DNA from: Pseudomonas phenolilytica
GTDB lineage: Bacteria; Pseudomonadota; Gammaproteobacteria; Pseudomonadales; Pseudomonadaceae
DNA: 64,000 nt
NCBI RefSeq assembly: GCF_021432765.1
Contig: NZ_CP058908.1
Span: 3,124,001 to 3,188,000 of the forward strand
Direction: 5' to 3'
Under the pieces are notes generated by a model that was not told the origin of the DNA, did no database searches, and saw only the letters and a list, made by a program, of their open reading frames with translations. Each line of letters begins with the position of its first letter. The first letter of the stretch is position 1. The position numbers and the translations under genes were made by a program. This document shows, piece after piece, positions 57,294 to 64,000 of the stretch.

Positions 57294-58283
57294 TCAGAGC
57301 TGGCGGGCAGCCTGCCAAGACAGATCAAGGATCGCGCGGGTATCGAATGCCTTGCCATCGCGGGTCTTCAGCGAGCCTTGTTCCTGCAGGATATCGGCGA
57401 GCTCCTGAATGCGTGCCAGATCCTGATCGTCGAGCTTGGCGCTGAACGTCTGGGTCGCTATGGCCTCCTCGATTACAGTCTCGCGAGGCAGTTCGCCACG
57501 TTTGAGAGTTTTGAGCGTCGGTTCGGCGATGAAGTAGTCGGCGATCAGCTTGGCTGCCTCAGCCGGTTGCTGCTCGAGCAGACTGATGGCGTCGCGCTGG
57601 GCATCGAGGGACTTCCACACTGCATCCTTGCGCTTGGCCAGCGTGTCACCGGAGGTGATCACCACCATGCAGGGGAAAGGCCAGACCTCGCCAATCTCGT
57701 AGACCTGCTTGACCGGCGCGACCAGTTGCGCGATGCGGTCATAGGGCTCGAACAGAAAGGCTGCGTCGACCCGCCCGGAAACCAGCGATTGCACCGCGAC
57801 CGCCGGGCTGACGCCCATGATGTTGACGTCACTCGGCTTGAGACCGGCGGCCTTCAGCGTCACACCGCGCAGCACGGCATCGGCGGTACTACCTTCACGC
57901 TGGGACGCCAGGCTATGCCCCTTGAGACCGGCAACATCGGCTATGCCGGTCTGCTCGCGGACCAGAATCGAGTGATAGCCCTGTTGAGCGCCGCCAACCA
58001 CTTTCAGGTCCGCGCCCTTCGAAGCCCAGGCCACAGCGTTGGTGAAGCCCAGCACGCCGGTATCCAGCTGGCCGCCGACAATTGCCTTGATCAGATCGGT
58101 GCCGGAACTGAACTCGATCAGCTCGACATCAAGACCATGCTTGGCATACAGGCCGGCCTCATGCGCCACCATTGCCTGCGCATCGTCCATTACCCGGATA
58201 TAACCGACCTTGAATTTTTCCTGTGCTTGAGCGAATGCGCTCACGAGCAAAAGTGCCGAGAACAGCCAATGCTTTGCTTTCAT
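57294..58283 (-). CDS. ABC transporter substrate-binding protein, SsuA/NMT1-like
   Basis: The 329-residue periplasmic protein has a signal peptide (MKAKHWLFSALLLVSAFAQA) and the NMT1/SsuA fold: VMDDAQAMVAHEAGLYAKHG, LDVELIEFSSGTDLIKAIVG, GVSPAVAVQSLVSGRVDAAF and a domain near the C terminus. The family binds sulfonates, taurine, nitrate or thiamine precursors, so the ligand is open; no sulfonate monooxygenase is next to it. It is first in the operon, below an inverted repeat at 58323-58358. Confidence 0.86.
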   Translation of the reverse strand: MKAKHWLFSALLLVSAFAQAQEKFKVGYIRVMDDAQAMVAHEAGLYAKHGLDVELIEFSSGTDLIKAIVGGQLDTGVLGFTNAVAWASKGADLKVVGGAQQGYHSILVREQTGIADVAGLKGHSLASQREGSTADAVLRGVTLKAAGLKPSDVNIMGVSPAVAVQSLVSGRVDAAFLFEPYDRIAQLVAPVKQVYEIGEVWPFPCMVVITSGDTLAKRKDAVWKSLDAQRDAISLLEQQPAEAAKLIADYFIAEPTLKTLKRGELPRETVIEEAIATQTFSAKLDDQDLARIQELADILQEQGSLKTRDGKAFDTRAILDLSWQAARQL

Positions 58284-58322
58284 TTACGACCTCGATTCGA
58301 GCTGCACGCAAAGGAATGCCAT

Positions 58323-58358
58323 ATAACCAAAAGTAAGCACGTTATTCTTTTTGGTTAT
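58323..58358 (-). promoter_or_regulatory. Inverted repeat upstream of the ABC binding protein
   Basis: ATAACCAAAA (58323-58332) and TTTTGGTTAT (58349-58358) are perfect 10-bp inverted repeats with 16 nt between, 40 nt before the gene start. Position and A/T richness suggest a promoter with an operator, for example for a sulfur-starvation regulator; the binding protein is unknown. Confidence 0.5.
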
Positions 58359-58458
58359 CTAGCGGGTTTGGCTTAGAACTTTACAGGAATCAGAGCTGGG
58401 GCGGCACTGGCAAAGCGCTATAAGGTTAAAGCGCTGCGGTATACCGAGCGCGCAGATT

Positions 58459-59058
58459 TCACAGATTGATTGGTTTACGTCCGGCCAGCGCGTGGGCCAG
58501 CGTACCGCCATCGACCAGATCCAGTTCACCGCCCAGCGGCACGCCATGGGCGATGCGACTGATGGTCAAGCCTTTGGGCACCAGCATCTGGGCGATGTAG
58601 TGCGCCGTGGCCTCGCCTTCTACCGTCGGATTGGTCGCCAGAATCACTTCAGCGAACGCACCATCGGCCACCCGTGTGAGCAGCTCGGGTATGCCGATGG
58701 CCTCGGGGCCGAGACCGTCGAGCGGCGAGAGATGCCCTTTGAGGACGAAATAGCGCCCGCGAAACCCTGTCTGCTCGACCGCGAACACATCCACCGGGCT
58801 TTGCACCACGCACAACAGCGCATCGTCGCGTCGCGGATCGGCGCATTGCGGGCAGAGATCATCCTCGCTCAGCGTGCGGCATTGGCGACAGTAACCGACG
58901 CCTTCCATCGCCCGGGTCAACGCCTGCGCCAGACGCAAACCACCGCTGCGATCACGCTCGAGCAACTGCAGGGCCATGCGTTGCGCGGTCTTCTGTCCGA
59001 CGCCGGGCAGAATCCGCAACGCATCGATGAGCTGGCGAATCAGGGGGCTGAAACTCAT
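58459..59058 (-). CDS. recR: Recombination mediator RecR
   Basis: The 199-residue protein has a helix-hairpin-helix ([20 protein letters not shown]), a zinc finger ([16 protein letters not shown]) and a Toprim domain, with the family tail [20 protein letters not shown]. It works with RecF and RecO to load RecA at gaps. It ends the dnaX-ybaB-recR operon, which is conserved widely. A weak AGCGCT hairpin lies just downstream (about 58415-58436) and could terminate the operon. Confidence 0.95.
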   Translation of the reverse strand: MSFSPLIRQLIDALRILPGVGQKTAQRMALQLLERDRSGGLRLAQALTRAMEGVGYCRQCRTLSEDDLCPQCADPRRDDALLCVVQSPVDVFAVEQTGFRGRYFVLKGHLSPLDGLGPEAIGIPELLTRVADGAFAEVILATNPTVEGEATAHYIAQMLVPKGLTISRIAHGVPLGGELDLVDGGTLAHALAGRKPINL

Positions 59059-59141
59059 GGGAATCTCGAGGAAAACGGAACAACGGGTTGTCCGTGACGG
59101 CCTTCGCCTGGAAAGCCGGCCACGTGCAGTTGAAGGCAGTG

Positions 59142-59477
59142 TTAGAACGGCATTTTGAATCCGGGTGGCAGCTGCATGCCGGCAGTCATACCGGCCATCT
59201 TTTCCTGACTGTTCTGCTCGATCTTGCGCACGGCGTCATTGACCGCGGCGGCAATCAGATCCTCGAGGATTTCCTTGTCTTCCTGCATCAGGCTGTCGTC
59301 CAGGCTGACACGCTTGACGTCATGACGGCCGTTCATCACCACGCTGACCAGGCCCGCACCGGACTGGCCGGTGACTTCGGCATTCGCCAGCTCTTCCTGC
59401 ATTTTCTGCATCTTTTCCTGCATCTGCTGCGCCTGCTTCATCAGGCCGGCCATGCCACCTTTCATCATGGGAATCAC
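59142..59477 (-). CDS. ybaB: YbaB/EbfC family nucleoid-associated protein
   Basis: The 111-residue DNA-binding protein starts [20 protein letters not shown] and shows [20 protein letters not shown] and [16 protein letters not shown], matching YbaB/EbfC. It lies between dnaX and recR in the standard order, 12 nt after dnaX. Confidence 0.95.
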   Translation of the reverse strand: MIPMMKGGMAGLMKQAQQMQEKMQKMQEELANAEVTGQSGAGLVSVVMNGRHDVKRVSLDDSLMQEDKEILEDLIAAAVNDAVRKIEQNSQEKMAGMTAGMQLPPGFKMPF

Positions 59478-59489
59478 CTCAAATGGGGG

Positions 59490-61478
59490 TCAGGTTTCGG
59501 TGTGTTCTACAGGTTCGATCGTGCCGTCTCGAATCACGGCAGAGAATTGCTGCATCAATTGCTGCACCATCGGATCGGCCTGGATTGATCGCTCCGCCGC
59601 GCGCTGACGCTCTTCGCGACGGCGCGCCGCGGCCTGCGCCGGCGTTTCCTGCTGCGGTTTCTCCAGCTTGATCTCCAGCTGCAGCTTGCGCCCGTGGTAC
59701 TGATCCAGCGCGTCGTTCAGGCGCCGCTGCTGAGTGGCGTTGAACAGTGCGCTCTGCGCCGGATCCAGATGCATCAACCAGCGGTCGCCGTCCACCTCGA
59801 TCAGCGTGCAGTTGGCGGCAATGCTGCCGGTCAGGCCGGACAGGCCGAGCTTGAGATACAGCTCCAGCCAATCAGCAGCCAGCCCGGTTGCCGGTTCGGC
59901 CGCCGGCAACGGTTCGCTGGCAACGGCGGCGTGAGTCTCGACCAGATCGTCCAGATAGGCTTCGACCTGGTTTTCGACTTCGTAATAGTCCTCGTCGCTA
60001 AACGGTGGCTCGTCGTCGTCCGTATCCTCCACCGGAGCCAATGGTGCCGGCTGTTCGGCCGCGATGACGAGTGACGGTACTGGCTCAACAGCGGTCGCCT
60101 CAGGCGTCGTCTGCGCAGTACTTGGCGATTCGTCCCAGGGCACGTCGATGACCGGCGGCGCAGCGGGCTCGTTCGCGGGCAATGCCGGTGTCTGAACGGT
60201 GGATGCCTCCTCGACCGGCGGGACGACCTCGGTCACGGTTGCAACGCTCGGCGGCACGGTGACAGGCGGAACAGCCACCGCAGGCACGGAAGCAGGCGCG
60301 GTGGCCGCTGCGGCCACCGGAGCCCTGTCGGAATCAGCCGTGGCCGGGCTGACTCCCAAATGCTTTAACTGTGTTCGCGGCGCATCTTCGCGGTCGGCGG
60401 GACGGAACGCCAGCATGCGCAGCAGCACCATCTCGAAGCCACTGCGCGGATCGGGCGCCAACGGCAGGTCGCGCCGGCCGATCAACCCCATCTGGTAATA
60501 GAACTGCACATCCTCGGCGGGCAACGCCTGAGCCAGCGCGAGGACGCGATCGCGGTCACCCTGGCCGTTATCGATCGCTTCCGGCAGCGCCTGGGCAATG
60601 GCCACGCGGTGCAGCACATTGAGCATTTCTGCCAGCACGCCGGCCCAGTCCGGGCCTTGCTCGGCCAGCTGGCGCACGGCTTCGAGCAGTGCGCGCGCGT
60701 CACCTTCGAGCAACGCCTGCAATACACCGTAGACCTGCCCATGATCGAGCGTGCCGAGCATCGCGCGCACATCGGCGGCGAGCACCCGCCCCTCGCCAAA
60801 GGCGATCGCCTGGTCGGTCAGGCTCATCGCATCGCGCATCGAGCCATCTGCCGCCCGGCCGAGCAGCCACAGGGCGTCTTCCTCGAACGGTACGTTCTCC
60901 GCACCAAGCACGTGAGCCAGATGCTCGACCACCCGCTCCGGCGGCATGTTCTTCAGCGAGAACTGCAGGCAACGCGAAAGGATGGTAACGGGCAGCTTCT
61001 GCGGGTCTGTGGTCGCCAGCAGGAACTTGACGTGCGGCGGCGGTTCTTCGAGCGTCTTGAGCAGCGCATTGAACGAATGCGACGAAAGCATGTGCACTTC
61101 GTCGATCAGGTAGACCTTGTAGCGGCCACGGCTCGGCGCGTACTGCACGTTGTCCAGCAGTTCGCGGGTGTCCTCGACCTTGGTGCGGCTCGCGGCATCG
61201 ACTTCGATCAGGTCGACGAAGCGCCCCTCGTCGATCTCGCGGCACACCGAGCACTCGCCACAAGGGGTCGAGCTGACGCCAGTTTCGCAGTTCAGACACT
61301 TGGCGATAATCCGCGCGATGGTGGTTTTGCCCACGCCGCGGGTGCCGGTAAACAGATAGGCATGGTGCAGACGCTGATTGTCCAGCGCATTGATCAGGGC
61401 CTTGAGCACGTGCGTCTGCCCGACCATTTCGCGGAACGAGCGCGGACGCCATTTGCGGGCTAGAACCTGATAACTCAT
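59490..61478 (-). CDS. dnaX: DNA polymerase III subunits gamma/tau
   Basis: The 662-residue clamp-loader subunit has Walker A GTRGVGKTT, a zinc module (CLNCETGVSSTPCGECSVC), Walker B VYLIDEVHML, the SRC motif SRCLQFS, a Pro/Ala/Val-rich linker (about residues 385-510) and the tau C-terminal part that binds the polymerase. Start ATG 61478 (MSYQVLARKWRPRSFREMVG) is the family start; an in-frame ATG at 61520 lies inside the intron. I see no obvious A-rich frameshift site for gamma. Only 22 nt separate its start from the end of a group II intron. Confidence 0.95.
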   Translation of the reverse strand: MSYQVLARKWRPRSFREMVGQTHVLKALINALDNQRLHHAYLFTGTRGVGKTTIARIIAKCLNCETGVSSTPCGECSVCREIDEGRFVDLIEVDAASRTKVEDTRELLDNVQYAPSRGRYKVYLIDEVHMLSSHSFNALLKTLEEPPPHVKFLLATTDPQKLPVTILSRCLQFSLKNMPPERVVEHLAHVLGAENVPFEEDALWLLGRAADGSMRDAMSLTDQAIAFGEGRVLAADVRAMLGTLDHGQVYGVLQALLEGDARALLEAVRQLAEQGPDWAGVLAEMLNVLHRVAIAQALPEAIDNGQGDRDRVLALAQALPAEDVQFYYQMGLIGRRDLPLAPDPRSGFEMVLLRMLAFRPADREDAPRTQLKHLGVSPATADSDRAPVAAAATAPASVPAVAVPPVTVPPSVATVTEVVPPVEEASTVQTPALPANEPAAPPVIDVPWDESPSTAQTTPEATAVEPVPSLVIAAEQPAPLAPVEDTDDDEPPFSDEDYYEVENQVEAYLDDLVETHAAVASEPLPAAEPATGLAADWLELYLKLGLSGLTGSIAANCTLIEVDGDRWLMHLDPAQSALFNATQQRRLNDALDQYHGRKLQLEIKLEKPQQETPAQAAARRREERQRAAERSIQADPMVQQLMQQFSAVIRDGTIEPVEHTET

Positions 61479-61542
61479 AACACCATCGTGGGCTAAGCGG
61501 GTCGGGTAGGGACAAGCCATTACTGGCCCGTCCCCCCCCTAA

Positions 61543-61576
61543 GAACCGTACGTGCGGCTTTCACCGCATACGGCTC
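61543..61576 (-). ncRNA. Group II intron domain V
   Basis: On the minus strand this 34-nt element starts GAGCCGTATGCGGTGAAA and closes with its complement ending TACGGTTC, the near-universal domain V hairpin with the catalytic triad side and GAAA loop. It supports an active ribozyme core. Confidence 0.92.
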
Positions 61577-61630
61577 AAGTTTACGAAAAGCCAGCCAAGA
61601 GGCTTGGCCGACATTATATGGCGCGAGATA

Positions 61631-63370
61631 TTAGCATCTCTGGCCACCGTATCGCAGAGTTACCTTTTCACGCTGGCTATGCACCAGCGCATGGCAGTTG
61701 GGATGAAGCAGCACGCGGTTCCTCAAAGTATCCGGCCCGCCGTCCACACGCCTGATGACGTGGTGGTCGTGCCAACCGGTTTCCCTGCTGATCGCATGCC
61801 CGCACAGGGCGCAAAGCCCCATCTGTCTGCGGAAGATGCTGAGCACCTGTCCCCGATAACGCAGCTTGTGCTGCATCCGTTGAACCCTCAGCGCCTCCCA
61901 CTTCAGTTCCTGCGTCGCGTCGTAGGGCTGATACTCACCCGGTAGACGCTTGTGACGCACGATTGCGGTTTCCGCCAGCCCGTACAGCCGCCGGTGTTGC
62001 CTTTCTCCCTTGCCATTTTTATAGGGATACGCAAACACCCAGTTCTGCCTGCCTATGGATCGGAAGTATTTATTCCTGATCCAATCAGCCGACTTCCGCG
62101 GATGCCTGCGCTTCGCCCACCTCCAGATTCGCCAGAAAATAAGATTATCCAGCTTGCTGAAGGCCTCTTTTGCCACGACCGGGGAGTGGTATTGCGCCCA
62201 CCCCTTCAGTACCGGGTTCAGCTGGCCGATCAACGCGTCCTGCGTCAGTGCTCCGCTGCCTTTGATGATCTCTCGCACTTTCCGATAGAACGCCGAGACG
62301 TTCTTCTTCGAGGGCTTGATCAGCAGCTTGGCGTTCCTATACGGCGATTTCGGCACGTACTTCCTGAAATTCCACCCCAGAAAATCGAAGCCTTGGTGGA
62401 TGTGCGTGATCTGCGTTTTCTCCCGTGACAGCGCAACCCCTCGTGCCGACAGGAATTGCTCTACCCAAGGTTTGACCACGTCCTCTAACAGCTCTTTCGA
62501 GGCTGCCGTAACGACAAAGTCATCCGCATAGCGAACACACTGCACCTTGCTCTTCTTAGCGTTCCGGACCCCCAACTTCTTCACCAGATGGCGCTTTAGC
62601 TGAATCTCCAGACCATTCAGGGTGGCGTTTGCCAGACAGGGCGAGATGATCCCGCCTTGCGGCGTCCCGGCCTCCGTAGCCATGAGTTGTCGCCGGTCGA
62701 TAACCCCGGCTTTCAACCATTTGCGCAGCACCGTTCTGTCCATCGGGACATTTCGACACAGCCACTCGTGATTGATGTTGTCGAAGAAACCCTTGATGTC
62801 GCCCTCCAGAATCCAGACCGGCGCCGTTTGCGGCGACAGCAGGTGGAATAGCTCGACCATCGCGTCAGCAGTCGAGCGATCCGGGCGAAACCCATAGGAT
62901 TTCGGATCGCTGGTGCTTTCGATTACAGGTTCCAAGACTTGCAGATACAGCGCCTGCATGGCCCGATCCAGCATCGTCGGGATACCCAGCGGGCGCTTCT
63001 CTTGCTTGCCGGGCTTCGGTATCCATACCCGCCGTAGCGGTTTGGGCCGATAGCCTCGCTTTTTCGACAGACGTCCCACGGCCTGGAGCTTGGCCTGAGG
63101 CGTTCCCCAGGTTTCTCCGTCGACTCCCGGCGTCTTGCGACCCCGGTTTTCCGTGACTCGCCTTACAGCCAGACAGCGGCCATAAAACGAGTGGGTCAGC
63201 AGTCGTTGCAGGCGTTTAACCCTGCGCCAATCGCCTTCCCCAGTTGCCTGCGCAATCTTTAGCTGCGTCTTCCGAACGGTTTGTTGAATCCTGGCCCAAT
63301 CGAGAGCGTGCCAGTTCTTCATCCCGTCGAAGGACGCAGACGCGACCGGTGTTGCTGGTTGCGTTTTCAT
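61631..63370 (-). CDS. ltrA: Group II intron reverse transcriptase/maturase with HNH endonuclease domain
   Basis: The 579-residue protein has an N-terminal RVT_N segment (NWHALDWARIQQTVRKTQLK), reverse transcriptase blocks with PLGIPTMLDRAMQALY, GTPQGGIISPCLAN and the catalytic CVRYADDFVV, a maturase X region, and a C-terminal HNH module (CALCGHAISR, HDHHVIRRVDGG, HPNCHALVH). All look intact, so the intron may be mobile. AGGAGG lies 5 nt before ATG 63370. It is not co-linear with any host gene. Confidence 0.95.
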   Translation of the reverse strand: MKTQPATPVASASFDGMKNWHALDWARIQQTVRKTQLKIAQATGEGDWRRVKRLQRLLTHSFYGRCLAVRRVTENRGRKTPGVDGETWGTPQAKLQAVGRLSKKRGYRPKPLRRVWIPKPGKQEKRPLGIPTMLDRAMQALYLQVLEPVIESTSDPKSYGFRPDRSTADAMVELFHLLSPQTAPVWILEGDIKGFFDNINHEWLCRNVPMDRTVLRKWLKAGVIDRRQLMATEAGTPQGGIISPCLANATLNGLEIQLKRHLVKKLGVRNAKKSKVQCVRYADDFVVTAASKELLEDVVKPWVEQFLSARGVALSREKTQITHIHQGFDFLGWNFRKYVPKSPYRNAKLLIKPSKKNVSAFYRKVREIIKGSGALTQDALIGQLNPVLKGWAQYHSPVVAKEAFSKLDNLIFWRIWRWAKRRHPRKSADWIRNKYFRSIGRQNWVFAYPYKNGKGERQHRRLYGLAETAIVRHKRLPGEYQPYDATQELKWEALRVQRMQHKLRYRGQVLSIFRRQMGLCALCGHAISRETGWHDHHVIRRVDGGPDTLRNRVLLHPNCHALVHSQREKVTLRYGGQRC

Positions 63371-64000
63371 ACGGCCCTCCTGATATGCACGACATTCAGG
63401 ACGGACTACCCCCTATGGGCAGTAGTCGCCCATAGGGTCGTTTGGTTATCGCTGGAATCAGCGGCTCTTCTTGCGCTCGTAAACCAGATGCACGTCAGCC
63501 AGGGTTGCCCCTGCCGGTGATGTTTCAACCGGTATGCCACCCATTACAGGCGACCATTCGCTTTTTGCATCCTCCCATTCCCCACACCCATCAGCGCCCC
63601 TTGCGGTTTGCCTGCCTGACCGATGTTGCTGGCCGGGCGAGTGGTCGGGATTGCCACGTTCCCCGAGTCGCATCGATTCCCCGTTTAGGCTTCGTCTCTC
63701 CCCCGGCAGTCTGCGGTACCGCATCACCTCATCCCACAGTGATGACCAACTGCATTGCCGTTTTTGGCTGAGGCCAATAATTGCCGTAGGCCCGTCCATT
63801 ATGACGAGGGTTCAGGCGACGATTCACATGTGTTAGCCATGCGGGTTGGGTCATTAGCCTCGGTACGTCCGTGCAATTCGGACGCGAAGCGTTCTCCATC
63901 ACCGGATAACACCCTCTTGCGAGCGAGACATTGTTAATCGGGCTTCACACCCCAGGGTTGGCCCCTGACGCATGCCGATCTAATGAACGGGCAGGTACAT

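Larger units (their letters stand above)
61501..64000 (-). mobile_element. Group II intron, 3' end defined, 5' end uncertain
   Basis: The intron runs on the minus strand. At its 3' end are a domain V (61543-61576), then a domain VI hairpin with a GTAA loop, a bulged A near the base and the terminal CCCGAC, so the 3' boundary is placed at 61501 with the A seven bases from the end. The maturase lies in domain IV (61631-63370). Upstream of it, 63371-64000 is structured, non-coding and fits domains I-III. A GTGTG at 63950 could be the 5' end, giving about 2.45 kb, but a boundary beyond the window is also possible. The RVT_N-type maturase suggests the chloroplast-like class. Confidence 0.85.

Noticed and set aside
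63458..63799. 113-codon minus-strand frame upstream of the intron maturase
   Set aside because: It lies in the structured part of the group II intron (domains I-III) and shows no known protein pattern.
63946..63950. GTGTG as the definite 5' end of the group II intron
   Set aside because: It fits the GUGYG consensus but I found no matching exon-binding sequence in domain I, so the end is left open.

Overview
The window is GC-rich pseudomonad chromosome. Gene content and order point to the Pseudomonas stutzeri group (Stutzerimonas): tandem cbb3 oxidase operons of which only the second carries ccoQ, an acnA-aer-cco-ccoGHIS-hemN-anr-apt run, a pqqABCDE operon beside exaC, and a mexS/mexT/mexEF-oprN locus. 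This assignment is inferred from protein recognition and synteny only. Almost everything is core metabolism. The clear mobile element is a group II intron at the right end.

Layout. Positions 1-6037 (minus strand) hold exaC, then pqqA-B-C-D-E, then an S9 peptidase cut by the window edge; this is PQQ synthesis plus the aldehyde dehydrogenase used in PQQ-dependent ethanol oxidation. Positions 6455-10497 (plus strand) hold a second, compact PQQ-like cluster: a pqqA-like precursor, pqqD-like and radical-SAM pqqE-like genes, a tiny membrane peptide, a Urate_ox_N-type membrane protein, a SerC-fold aminotransferase without the residues expected to bind phosphate, and a dihydroorotate-dehydrogenase-like flavoprotein with an altered substrate site. 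It has no pqqB or pqqC. It is the best candidate here for an undescribed pathway, perhaps a second PqqA-derived product.

Positions 10504-21426 form a stress island: glgE, a treS-maltokinase fusion and glgB (the trehalose-to-alpha-glucan GlgE pathway, with an AlgU-like promoter before glgE), then ku with a stand-alone LigD polymerase domain, and an SDR oxidoreductase. Positions 21514-29867 carry mexS, mexT and mexEF-oprN, a complete regulated efflux locus. Positions 30124-32887 carry an ANT(3'')-type adenylyltransferase overlapping a MmcQ/YjbR protein, a lone TRAP binding protein and a TusA-like protein.

Positions 33093-54987 are the respiratory block: acnA, aer, a hydrolase, ccoNOP-1, ccoNOQP-2, ccoGHIS with a TauE/SafE-like protein, nadE, hemN, anr, apt and a Sco protein. 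ANR-type boxes lie upstream of ccoN1 and hemN, so oxygen sensing, haem synthesis, copper delivery and the high-affinity oxidases are grouped. Positions 54997-58283 hold a periplasmic binding protein and a sulfonate/nitrate-type ABC transporter. Positions 58459-61478 are recR, ybaB/ebfC and dnaX. A group II intron encoding a maturase with an HNH domain sits directly upstream of dnaX, with its 3' end about 22 nt before the dnaX start codon; its 5' end is not resolved here.
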